Shown one piece after another: positions 45,289-55,969 of a DNA stretch of 64,000 bases. A program made the position numbers and the translations under genes. The notes under the pieces are model-generated. The model saw only the letters and a list, made by a program, of their open reading frames with translations. It did no database searches and was not told where the DNA came from. Source of the stretch: Branchiostoma belcheri (Eukaryota > Chordata > Leptocardii > Amphioxiformes > Branchiostomatidae); NCBI RefSeq assembly GCF_001625305.1, contig NW_017803943.1, positions 141,812-205,811 of the forward strand, read 5' to 3'. The stretch's first letter is position 1. Every line of letters starts with the position of its first letter.

Positions 45289-48200
45289 ATGAGTTACCCA
45301 GGCGCAGGCTATCCCCCGGGAGGTGGAGCAGGCTATCCTCCACCGGGAGGTGCAGGCTACCCGCCTGCTGGGGGGGCAGGCTATCCGCCGGCTGGTGGGG
45401 CAGGGTATCCGCCGGGTGGGGGGGCAGGATTTCCGGGTGCGTACCCACCGCAGCCGGGCGCAGCCGGACAGCAGCCTCCGCCTCCCGTGGGGTTCAATAC
45501 GGGAGCACCGGGGTACCCGCAAATGCCAGGAGGGGGGTTCCCCCCTACGGGACCCGCGGGGTACCCGGGGGGAGCCGGTGGTTACCCCCAGCCGCCAACC
45601 GGGCCGGGGTACGGACCCGGACCTACACCGCCGCCGGGTGCACCAGGGTACGGGGCGCCCCCCTACCATGGGGGAGCACCGGGCGCGTATCCCGGGGGGT
45701 ACCCAGGGGTTACCCCGGCCCTCGCGCCTGAAGCGTACGGTCTTCCACCCGACTTCTACGGGCCCGACCCGCCAGTGGACTATGGAGACGACATACCGAC
45801 AAGTAAGTACACGAGTGTTTTGCTTGCAACTGTAGTAGATTCTCGCTAGGTGGGGTAAAAGTTGTTTTGCGACTTTCATTCATGGTAGATTCCGTCAAAA
45901 AAGTTACAGGTCACCAGATATATTCAATAATGGCTTATTCAAGTTTATGGCTTGAATATATAAATACTGCGCAGTATACATGCATTCATACAGTGCGGTA
46001 GGCGTGTATTGCATAGCATGGATTCTTGGCCTTGGACACAAATGTCTTGTGTTTGCACATGTAGGAAGTTGTAGTGTCATTGTGTACCTAGCCCTTGGCC
46101 TATTGATATATATGTACCAATAACATACTTTAGAAAGGCTTGTGCTAAAATGTACCAACAAGAGTACTTATCTTTTCGTCTTACAATCAGTCGAAACATT
46201 ACCACACTGTTATGTAGCAGTAGTAATTGCATAGTTCACCTTAAATGCATAACAAGTGCTATGATGCAGAACACGCATATTACATTCTTGAGGTTCAAAC
46301 CCTATACATGCTACTATCAGTCATCTGTAGCTATAGAAAGCCATGGAGAATGCACTCAACATGCATGAAACAATATTACACTTCAACATGAATTAAAGAA
46401 GTAAAAAAATCTGTTTTCTTTATTTTTTGTTTTATGTATTTTGTGCTCAGTCATAATGCCCCTAGTGAAATACATGTAATAGATAAGTACTTTTGTGTGT
46501 GTATTATATAGTGTCAGTGTTAAACTGTTAATACAGATAGAGTACATAAAACTAATTATATATCATTATTCACAGTAATGCAGAGAGCGTCACCAGAAGA
46601 GCAGGCAACACTCGGCAAACTGATGGACCTGAACCACGTTTTGGAGCGGGCGGACAGAGGAGGTACGTTTTGGCAACGGCCCAGGGGCGAGCTTCATAGT
46701 AGCAGTAGTTACTGTAGCAGTAGTAGTAGCAGCAGTAGTAGTAGTAGAAGTTGTAGTAGCAGTAGTGGTAGTAGTGGTAGTAGTAGTAGTTACAGTAGTT
46801 ACAGTATAGTAGTAGTAGTAGTAGTAGAAGTAGTAGTAGAAGTAGTAGGAATCCTTCAATCTTGAAAGATGATGGTAGCCCTCTTATAGTATGTATAATA
46901 ATGAATTTGGAAATTTGGTTGCCTTAATCAGGTCATGTTACGACTAAACTAATAATTTTGACTGTAATGTTTGTCTCTTCAGAACAACACCAGTATTACC
47001 AGCACGGCAAGCGGGGCAGGTATCACGGTAAGCGTCGGACAGTTTGTTGCAGTTCCTCTACAACCATTAAAAAAAGTACAGTATAATAACTGTTTTTTAA
47101 TGAATAAATAGAACTAAATAGAAAGAAGACGCTGCATGTACATGAACATACATGCAAGGAAGTCGATGTATACAGTATACAGTTTTTGTACTAGTAGGAT
47201 TTGCTTTGCTTCGAATGTAGACTTGCCATACTCTGAGACTTCCATATATTTGAACTATTTAGAATCTACATGTAGCTCCAGTTGACACTACTTTCTATTC
47301 TTCTTGTGGTCCCAACGTCATTGCCGATTTATACACAAAGTTAACTCGAGTGAAAATGAACACAGAAACATGTCTTCCAGACGAGGGATATTACCTCTTT
47401 ATAGACAACGTTAACTCAGGTGAAAATGACTTAGCTTATAAACCTGCCTCCCGCAGACCAGGAGTATGATGACCCGCACGGCATCACGGACAGGCTGACG
47501 GACCTGTCCACCATGCAGCACCTCAACACGCTCAGGAAGTACGGGCTGCTCAAGAAGCTCGGGCCGCTGGGGCTGGTGAGTTTAATACTTTGGCACTTCA
47601 CTGTATTGTAGACTATCTGGTTCGCGCCTCTGGTGACCTCTCATGTGGCTTGAAAGTCCGGCCTTGGTTTTGCAGACCTTGCTGCATACACTACATGTGT
47701 GCTGTGTAGTTGTAAGTTACCAGTACATAATAAACTCTCGCTTGGCTGTTTGAGCTAGCCTGCAGCTGATGTCCAGCCTTGTTAGCTTTGCGATCTTGGG
47801 GAGCGGACCAAAGCTAACAAGGTTGGACACCAGGCTATGTTTGAACGTAATCTCCAAGCAGATTCTCTGGCTGCAATGCAGTATCAAATTCGCAAGGCTG
47901 GTATAGTATCTAATTGGCCAGGCAGTATCCAATACTGGCCGTGTGGCTTCAATACAGTATCAAATTGGCAAGACTGTATCCAATATATTGGCCAGGCAGT
48001 ATTCAATCTGGGTGGCTTCAATACAGTGAAATTGGCAAGCCAGTATCCAATTGGCCAGGCAGTATCCAATTGGCCAGGCAGTACTAGTATCCAATACTCT
48101 GGGGGTCTTCAATACAGTATGAAATTTGCAAGACAGTATCCAATTGGCCAGGCATTATCAAATACGCCAGCAAATGGTTATAAGTGGCCAATATACCCCC

Positions 48201-51200
48201 TTGCCCCCACGGCCACAGAATCTGCTTGGAGATTAGTTTGAGCACAGGGGTGGCCCTCTATGCTGACTTAGACCCCTATGCTGTTTTGAACAACTCCATG
48301 CTGTGATTTGGACCTCTATGCTGTACATTTTCAAATCTATGATGTGATTTGGTACCTGGTTTCCTTTGAGGGGGAACCTTGTGACCCGTCATGTCAAATA
48401 AAATGAAGGTAATTTTCAACATTTTATACGAGTACCATAATCATAATCATATATTGATGTGTGTGTCATTCCCTTTCTCATTCTATAACGAAGGTAGATT
48501 GCGTGTTCTTATGTACTAGATTTGTTATTAATGGATTAATATCAACCGCTTGTTGACTAATTAACTAACTCATTAACCCTGACCCCGCCAGGTGATGGGT
48601 TCCATGGCGTACGCGGGAGGCGGAAAGCATCACGGCAGACAGGGGCATCACGGGGGACACGGCAACCAGGAAAGGACCGTTTTACTTACTCAACTTTCTC
48701 AGCAAAATGTAGCAATTAATGCGTAATCCCATATCCATTGTAGCAATACGTAATTTCTGTCCAATGTAGCAATACTAAATACCATGCTAAATGTAGCAAT
48801 ACATACTTCCATATCCAATGTAGCAATGCGTAATCTCACATGCAGTGTAGCAATACATAATTCCATATCCAATGTAGCAATACTAAATCCCATGCTACAT
48901 GTAGCAATATATAATTCCATATCCAATGTAGCAATACTAAATCCCATGCTAAATGTAGCAATACATAATTCCATATCCAATGTGGCAATGCGTAATCTCA
49001 TATGCCATGTAGCAATGGGTAACCCCCTATTCAATGTAGCAATACGTAATCCCATATAGCAATACTTAATTCCATATCCCATGTAGCAATATGTATAAGT
49101 CAATGTACATTGTAACGATACACAATCTAACAACGAACAAAAAGACTAAGAGCAGTATAATATGTATATGACTACCTTGATTTGATAAGGACAACTGGGT
49201 CTTCTTCTCTGCCACAAGAAGATCGCGACTTAATTTAACGTTTAAAAATGTTTTGTATTTTATAGGTCCTGGGGATGCTGGGAGGACACGGCGGCGGCGG
49301 GCACGGCGGGCACAAGAAGGGCGGGTTCAACCTGGGGTCACTTGCGAGTCTGGGTATGGGCGCGCTGGGGAAGGGAGGTGAGTTTTATGTCTATTTCTTT
49401 GAGAAATTGACAAAAAGATGGACCTATCGAAGAGGGGCGAGAATATATATCAGATTCTGTTCAGCCTTTGCTGGGTTGTTCGGGAAATCAAGTAATTTAC
49501 ATGTGTTATGAATGTTTGTGTTCTTTACTTCCGGCCTCGGAAGTACTGTTTTGGGTGCCTGACAGGTGAGTTTGTTTGTTCCGTGTCCGAACAGAGTATG
49601 TTGAAAGACCGTGGGTGGACGATTGATTAGCCCCACTCGATTATAACGCTTTATCAAAGACTTGTGCTATCCCTTGTTGTTTGAGTAATTACCTCCATGA
49701 AATGTGTCATGGAGGTTATATTTTCAGTTGCGTTTATCTGTCCGTCTGTCCGTCTGTCTGTCCGTCTGTCCGTCTGTTGGTCAACAAGATAACTCAAGAA
49801 CGCCTGGATGGATTGGTTTCATACTTGGTGTGTTGGTAGGGTGTGACAAAAACTGGAAATGATTAGATTTTGGGCCCCCTAGTGGCTTCCCTTGGTACTG
49901 CAGCGCAACTTCCGGTTTTGATATCTCGCGATCTGGACATGCTAGGGTCATGAAATTTGGATGGAAGGTAGCTCTTGTCCTCGGAAAGAAGTCACGTGAG
50001 TTTGGTCCCCCTAGCGGCTTGTTCTGGAACTGCAGGGTGGTTTCTTTGAAAATCTTCGAGAGAGGATAACTGAACAACCGTTTGATGGATCATCATGATT
50101 TTTGGTATGTAGGTAGCTTAAGTGATGCTTGACATAATCAAAATATAATTATGCAAATCAGGATCTAATTTGCATAATTAATGAGGAAATTCTATAAATC
50201 AGCTGTATTTCATATTAGGGCTATAAAACTATATAGACATATGTTAGTGAGAACGACAAGATCATTGGCAGATATCGATTATGTAAAGGAAGACCTAATT
50301 TGCATAATAAATGGCAAATTGATACAATTTTATGGTGGTAACTGCTGGGAATTTAATACTTGCCATAATTGGAAGTTCAGTGAAGGTGAACATCACTAAA
50401 CATAATTTATGTCAATCAGGACCTCATTTGCATAATTTATGAGGAAACGCTAGAATAGCCTTATTTCTTAAGATAACCCTGTCATTTGGTGGAGAGTATG
50501 ATCAATTGATACAATATATGCAAATGGCCTCATATGATTTAAATATATGCGGTGAAAAATGTAAGCCAATTACAGGTGGTCATCACCATGCGTAAGATTT
50601 ATGAAAACAATACACATGTCATGGAGGTATGAGATCATCGAACTCTAGTTAGGATATGTTACGTTTTAATCTACATTAGGTCTTACTGAACACGTTCATT
50701 TTATTGTTTTTTGTTGTTTTTTGTACCTTGCCATACATTGCACTATGTACAACTGTCGTGCAATAAAGTTCTGTCTGTCTGTAAGACAGGAGATCTCAGA
50801 ATCTGGTCGGAAGCCAGTTGATGGGGAATTCAGGAAGCCAAAGCTAGGATTGCAAATTTCCTCTGATGCCTATGGTTTCTTGTTTCCACTTTTATTGGTG
50901 AGAGAACAAGCAGATGTACTTACCGAAGAATATCTTCATGTACAGGTCACGGTCACCACAAGAAAGGTAAAATGGGCATGCTGCAGAGCCTGGGAGGGCT
51001 GCTAGGGGGCGGCGGTCATCACGGCGGCCATCATGGTGGATACGGCGGCCAATATGGCGGCCAATATGGCGGCGGGTACGGCGGCTACGGAGGTCACCAC
51101 GGAGGTCACCACAGGGGTCATCATGGAGGTCAGCCTCGGTTTGACTTGAGTGATGGGTTCGGGATGGAGGACGTCAAAGCTCTGGCAAATATGGCTTCTG

Positions 51201-51745
51201 GTAAGATCTATATTTTATGTTTACCGAAGGAAAACATATTGTTTTTGCTCAGTTTCTTCTCCAAACCAAAAACGTCAATGACCTGGAAACAGACGGCTGG
51301 CGCTATGGTTACTGGTGTTGGGTTACATCATGTTGCAATTCTATAGCAGGAAGGATTTAGACTCCTGTCTGACCATATATATGAATGTGTTTGAGTAAGA
51401 ATTAACGGAGCAGACCATATGCGAAGGTTAACATTATGCATTTGCCTTGCAAATGTTACCTTTCTATTTTTTTGTATTTCCATCATCACTATGGTAGTTA
51501 TCAAAATTATCATCATTAGTACATTACTGTAACAGTTGTTCCTTTTTTAATTAGCAGCACAATCAATCCTCCGCGGGCATCATGGTCTGATGCATGTGCT
51601 AGTTTACCTCCAAAACGTTCATTGGGAAGAAACAACACCAAAATGCGCATGTTCCATGAGGACCAGTATCTGATGACCACTACTACTGAGAAATGAGACT
51701 GACTTTGATTTGGTGCATTTCATTTCAGGCAAACGAGGCTTTTGA
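45289..51745 (+). CDS. Low-complexity GYP-rich / His-Gly-rich protein
   Basis: Exons: 45289-45802, 46576-46662, 46983-47027, 47457-47575, 48592-48678, 49266-49377, 50946-51200, 51729-51745; phases agree, 411 aa. Residues 1-~160 are GAGYPPGG-type repeats, like the N-termini of annexin A7/A11. Residues ~172-255 are a soluble, mixed-composition part (MQRASPEEQATLGKLMDLNH; ITDRLTDLSTMQHLNTLRKY). Then come His/Gly-rich stretches (GGHGGGGHGGHKKGG, GGYGGQYGGQYGGGYGG) alternating with LGSLASLGMGALGKGG. No signal peptide or membrane segment. Composition suggests a phase-separating or metal-binding protein; no family recognised. The exon 5 donor is weak (GTTTTA) and abuts a minisatellite. With the phase set by exon 7, exon 8 gives GKRGF-stop; another frame of exon 8 stays open to 51878, so the C-terminus is uncertain. 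Confidence 0.82.
46700..46850 (+). repeat. (AGT)n trinucleotide microsatellite
   Basis: About 150 bp of AGT/AGC triplets in an intron of the GYP gene. The poly-Ser and poly-Thr frames here are artefacts. Confidence 0.93.
47757..47837. mobile_element. TAGCC-ended hairpin MITE, 9-bp target duplication
   Basis: TAGCCTGCAGCTGATGTCCA...TTGGACACCAGGCTA with a GTTAGCTTTG/CAAAGCTAAC stem. Flanks TGTTTGAGC on the left and TGTTTGAAC on the right. The next element (47848) sits directly beside it. Confidence 0.75.
47848..48235. mobile_element. 388-bp TAATCTCC MITE with expanded interior
   Basis: TAATCTCCAAGCAGATTCTG-like left end and CAGAATCTGCTTGGAGATTA right end. The interior holds about six copies of CCAATTGGCCAGGCAGTAT, so it is much longer than sister copies (131-172 bp). 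Flanked by GTTTGAACG and GTTTGAGCA. Confidence 0.82.
48705..49105 (+). repeat. ~28-bp minisatellite, about 14 units
   Basis: ATGTAGCAATACATAATTCC + ATATCC recurs with small changes across 400 bp. It starts about 30 bp past exon 5 of the GYP gene. Confidence 0.9.
49690..50629. mobile_element. ~0.9-kb inverted-terminal-repeat element, copy 2 (reversed)
   Basis: TACCTCCATGA...TCATGGAGGTA, a perfect 11-bp terminal pair. Inside are a (GTCT)n tract, GATTTTGGGCCCCCTAGTGG, CTTCCGGTTTTGATATCTCG and ATTTGCATAATTAATGAGGA blocks in the order opposite to copies 1 and 3. Confidence 0.72.
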
Positions 51746-52035
51746 GAAAAGGTTATGGCGGATTGGAAAGAAGGCGAAAAGAAAGATGGCCAAATTCGTG
51801 ATGCCATCGAAGATACATGTGCCTTGTGAAAATGCAAACGACATCAGTTCTATATTACACTATGAAAATGTCAATTAACATATCAAAACGGATAAAACAA
51901 GTATCGTTTTATGATATATGTTTTTAAAAGGTAATGTTCCGCCAGATATTTGTCATGTACTTTATAAGCATTTTGTAGAGATATGTATTATATTTGCCTC
52001 GGGACATCAGTGAATAAAATACAACATATGATTGA
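51746..52035 (+). other. 3' UTR of the GYP-rich gene
   Basis: AATAAA at 52013-52018 is followed by a TTTTGATT-rich stretch. An alternative frame of exon 8 would stay open to 51878 before this. Confidence 0.5.
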
Positions 52036-53796
52036 ATTTTGATTGATAATGTGAATTTTATTTGACATCTTCACAGTGAAGGCGAGTGATCTGTGTAAGA
52101 TTCTTTCTAGACAAGTATTGTCTCACATTTCTTCTCTCAACCCGATGATAGGTAACTTTTAAAGCGATCTTTTTTGTTACAAATTGGACACAAAGCACCA
52201 CGATATTCTACCATTCATGAAACCATGAAGTAAAATCCAGCACAGTAGATTGGGTTTAGATTAATCTGTATCGTCATGTTTGTATTCAGTGTTCAAATTA
52301 GTCTGGACTCTTAGCATCCATTTATTCATCTATTCTCTTAACACTCATTCTGGCGACGACAGTTACTAGCCTCCATAGGATGCCAACACCTGGGGGTTTT
52401 GGGGGTCTTCAGGGTCTTTGGGAGCTTTTATGTGCTATTTCCTGATTGCATATAGACAACATAGCCGGCCTGATTGAATTACCCCGTTTTTAGAACTGGG
52501 CTTATCAGAAAACAGCCTAAGACCACCAAACCCCCAGTTCTATAAGCCTGCTACGGAGGCTAGACAGTTACCACCGGCTAGCGCCCTGTCCATGACCCCT
52601 TTCTAGTTCTTGCTACTAGTCAACATTGGCATAAAAATCTGCGATATTTGCACTCGTAAAATTTTCGTGTAATGGGTTAATGCATTTTAGAGAGAAACTG
52701 TATGCCACAGAACCTACTGCCGACAAAGGTCTACAGGAAATGTTTTCTGTCACGAGACAGGCGAATATTGCACGACAGAAACAAGACTGTCTCAAGAATA
52801 TCAATGAGTCGTGCAACAGTTGTGACACGGTCGTACGACGGATTTCTCACTCCCCGAACTTATATTTCCGCAAGACGAACGACTTCTTGTCTCCCTTAGG
52901 AAAGCGACTGTTGGTCGAGAAAGAAAAATGAAAAAGCAATTATTATCAGATAGATGTTCCTGATCGCATTTTCTGTCTACCCAGACTATGATTGCAATCT
53001 CTACCGGTAGAATCTCCGATTCAGTTAGATCGCATTTTCTGTCATTTTTCAAAGACATAAGATGTCAACCATCACTGAAATCAGCTCTACTGACGTGTTA
53101 CTATATTCGACTTTTTTTTATATCATAAATTGGTTGGAAATACTAGAAAGGTTTCACATCAAGAAAAAGTCAACCTCTCAGCCATTTTGCTTTTTTTTTC
53201 TGTCCAAATATTGCAAATGTTTAATAATAGTTTGGTTAGTATAGGTAAAGACAGCTCCATTGAAATAAACTACAGTTTGAAAAGTTTCATCAATGGCCTA
53301 AAAGTGACGAAAATTCTGAGGATAATATTTGTGCATCTATCAATTTCCTTTTGGCCGTTGAGCACAGGGCAGCCAGACTAACTTCTGTGGCTATTGCAAA
53401 AGGCTATAATAAGCAATTCTTACAGACACAAGACATTACAGTGGAAGTTGACATGGACAACAATCTATAACACTATTCAAAGTACATAAAAACAATAATG
53501 AAATGAAATACCTTTATTGTACATTCATGCCACAACGGGCTAGGTACAGGTCAAGATATGACAGACACATAACAAACGTATATAGGAAATTGGAGGATGC
53601 ACAACTTGACTTAGACATACATACATAAGGAACATACAAGGGTACTGTACTAGGCTAGTACAAAATGTTCTAGTCACTGAGCTAATATAGAGAGGTCAAC
53701 TTCTCGCTTTTTGTACAGTGGAAAATGTGGGAGTAGATCATGTTTGTAATACAGGGTTTGTCTAGACGCATCAAAAACTAGAGTTCCCCGATCTCA
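52036..53796. other. No gene recognised; one MITE inside
   Basis: If the LCCL gene (minus) continues past 54704, its 3' exons should lie here, but I could not identify them. Frames at 52600-53060 on both strands lack similarity or splice logic. Confidence 0.35.
52367..52562. mobile_element. 196-bp TAGCC-ended MITE, perfect 9-bp target duplication
   Basis: TAGCCTCC...GGAGGCTA ends; GACAGTTAC occurs at 52358-52366 and 52563-52571. Inner arms include CTGGGGGTTTTGGGGGTCTT and CCACCAAACCCCCAG. Shares its terminal 8 bp with 31999-32305. Confidence 0.88.
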
Positions 53797-54684
53797 TACC
53801 TTCGCCAAATGATGTTAATCTTTATGACTGACAAATTATAAATTAGATTATTCCCCCCTGATTTAAGAAATAGGAACCTAATTTTCATGAATTATATCAT
53901 TTTATCATAATCTCAACCAAAAGACAGTCTTATATTAACAAACAATGCATTCTAGCATTTCCTAATAAATTATGCAAATGAGGTCCTGATTTGAATAAAT
54001 TATGTTTAATGATGTTCACCTCAATTTAACTTTCAAATACCACAAGTATGAAATTCCAGGCAGTTATCATTACATAATTATAAAATTTTCTAATTAATTA
54101 TGCAAATTAAGTCATTATTAACATAATCAATATCTTCCTGTGTTTCTCTGGTTGTCAATTACCAATGTCACAAGCTTCAATTGTCCTATCATGGAATGCA
54201 GATGATTTATAGAATTTCCCTATAAATTATGCAAATTACATCCATATTTGCATAATTGTCACATAATTATATTAAGCATCACGTAAGCTACCTACATAAC
54301 AAAAATCACGACGATCCGTCAACTGGTTCTTGAGTTATCCCCTTTTGAATATTTTCAAGAATATATCCCTGTAGTTCCAGAGCAAGCCGCTAGGGGGCCT
54401 AAACTCATGTCACTTCTTCCCCAGCACAAGAGCTACCTACCATCCAAATTTCATCACCATAGCATGTCTAGATCATGAGATATCAAAACCGGAAGTTCAG
54501 CTGCAGTACCATAACAAGCCGCTAGGGGGTCCAAAATCTAATCATTTTGAGGTCTCATCAAGACCTACCCACCTACCAAGTATCAAGACAATCCATCAAG
54601 GCCTTCTCAAGTTATCGTGTTGACAGACACACACACACACACATACACGAACGCCCCTGAAAACATAACCTTCTTGGCGAAGGT
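53797..54684. mobile_element. ~0.9-kb inverted-terminal-repeat element, copy 3
   Basis: TACCTTCGCCAA...TTGGCGAAGGTA, a perfect 12-bp terminal pair but different from copies 1 and 2 after position 5. The interior is otherwise the same family (AAAACCGGAAGTTCAGCTGC, CGCTAGGGGGTCCAAAATCT). Ends 20 bp inside the intron after the LCCL exon. Confidence 0.75.
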
Positions 54685-54703
54685 AAATATCATAGTGACG
54701 TAC

Positions 54704-55895
54704 TTGGCGTTGATGACGGCGAGGGTTGACCGGACGCCGTTCCGGACGGACCCGGGAAACATCATCCCGAGCGGCCGCTTGTCCACCGTGACAAATCCGC
54801 CAGCAGAGTCATCAAGCTTCCCGTTATGTATGGCGGCGCGGCACATGGACGAGTCCTGCCAAAATTCAATAATCAATCAATCAATCTATAATCAATCGAT
54901 AAACTAATCAATTAATAAAACGATCTTTCGAATCCCGCGATTTCGATATGGACGGCAGCGCGGCACATGGACGAGTCCTGCCAATATTCAGCCATCATCA
55001 TCATATCTAAAGACTTTTTAATTCAATAACATTCAATAATAAAGGGTTAATGCACTGCCCCGAGTTGTATATGGTGTCATAACTGCATGAGCAGCTGCCA
55101 TAACCACCGAATAAACCACCGTGTGAGCGAAGCGAACGAGGTGGTTTATGAGGTGGTTATGGCAGCTGCCCATGCAGTTATGACACCATATACAACGAGG
55201 AAAAGGCAGTGCATTAAAATTATTATCATATAGCCTATCCAAACTGTCAATCAACACAATTCCTGTTTGAAATACAACAGCTTTAATATATATACATACA
55301 TAAAAATACATTCGAATATATTATACGCTTTAAAACAAATATGGATAATTTCATTTAATGCAAATTGTAGTTTAAATGAAGCTAAACAAAAAAGTTTATT
55401 GGACAGAAAAATGCTACAAAGGTTTACAGAAAGAGTCGCATGCCCCTATACCCTATAACATAATGGTATCAGCCATAACACGACATGTGCTGTTATTCCG
55501 CCATAACACCACATGTGCTGTTATCGGGAAATAACAGCACGGGTATCCGGGCCTCTGATTGGTCCACGCCGTCCGGCTATATGATAATATTCAATAACCA
55601 ATAAATCAATAAGACAGTTCATCCCGAGCTGCCGCTTCTCCACGGTGACGAACCCGCCCGCGGAGTCAACCAGCTTCCCGTTATGGACGGCCGCACGGCA
55701 CATGGACGAGGCCTGACGGTGTCAATCAATCAATCAATCAATCAATAAATGAATAATCAATTAATCGATAAAACAGTTTATCAAACAGTTGAACTTGTCC
55801 ACCGTGACGAATCCGTCCGCGGAGTGAACCAGCTTCCCGTTATGGACGCCCGCACGGCACATGGACGAGGCCTGCCGGATCAATCAATCAACAAC

Positions 55896-55969
<74 letters not shown>

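Noticed and set aside
45262..45879. 205-codon minus-strand frame, Arg/Ser-rich
   Set aside because: Shadow of the GYP-rich exon on the other strand.
46578..46865. Poly-Ser (+) and poly-Thr (-) frames
   Set aside because: AGT triplet repeat inside an intron; only the first 87 nt (46576-46662) are coding.
48705..49105. Regularly spaced repeats resembling a CRISPR array
   Set aside because: Units are contiguous without unique spacers, in an animal intron; a minisatellite.
52680..53060. Possible 3' exons of the LCCL gene
   Set aside because: Frames on both strands lack recognisable similarity and phase-compatible splice sites, so no call is made.
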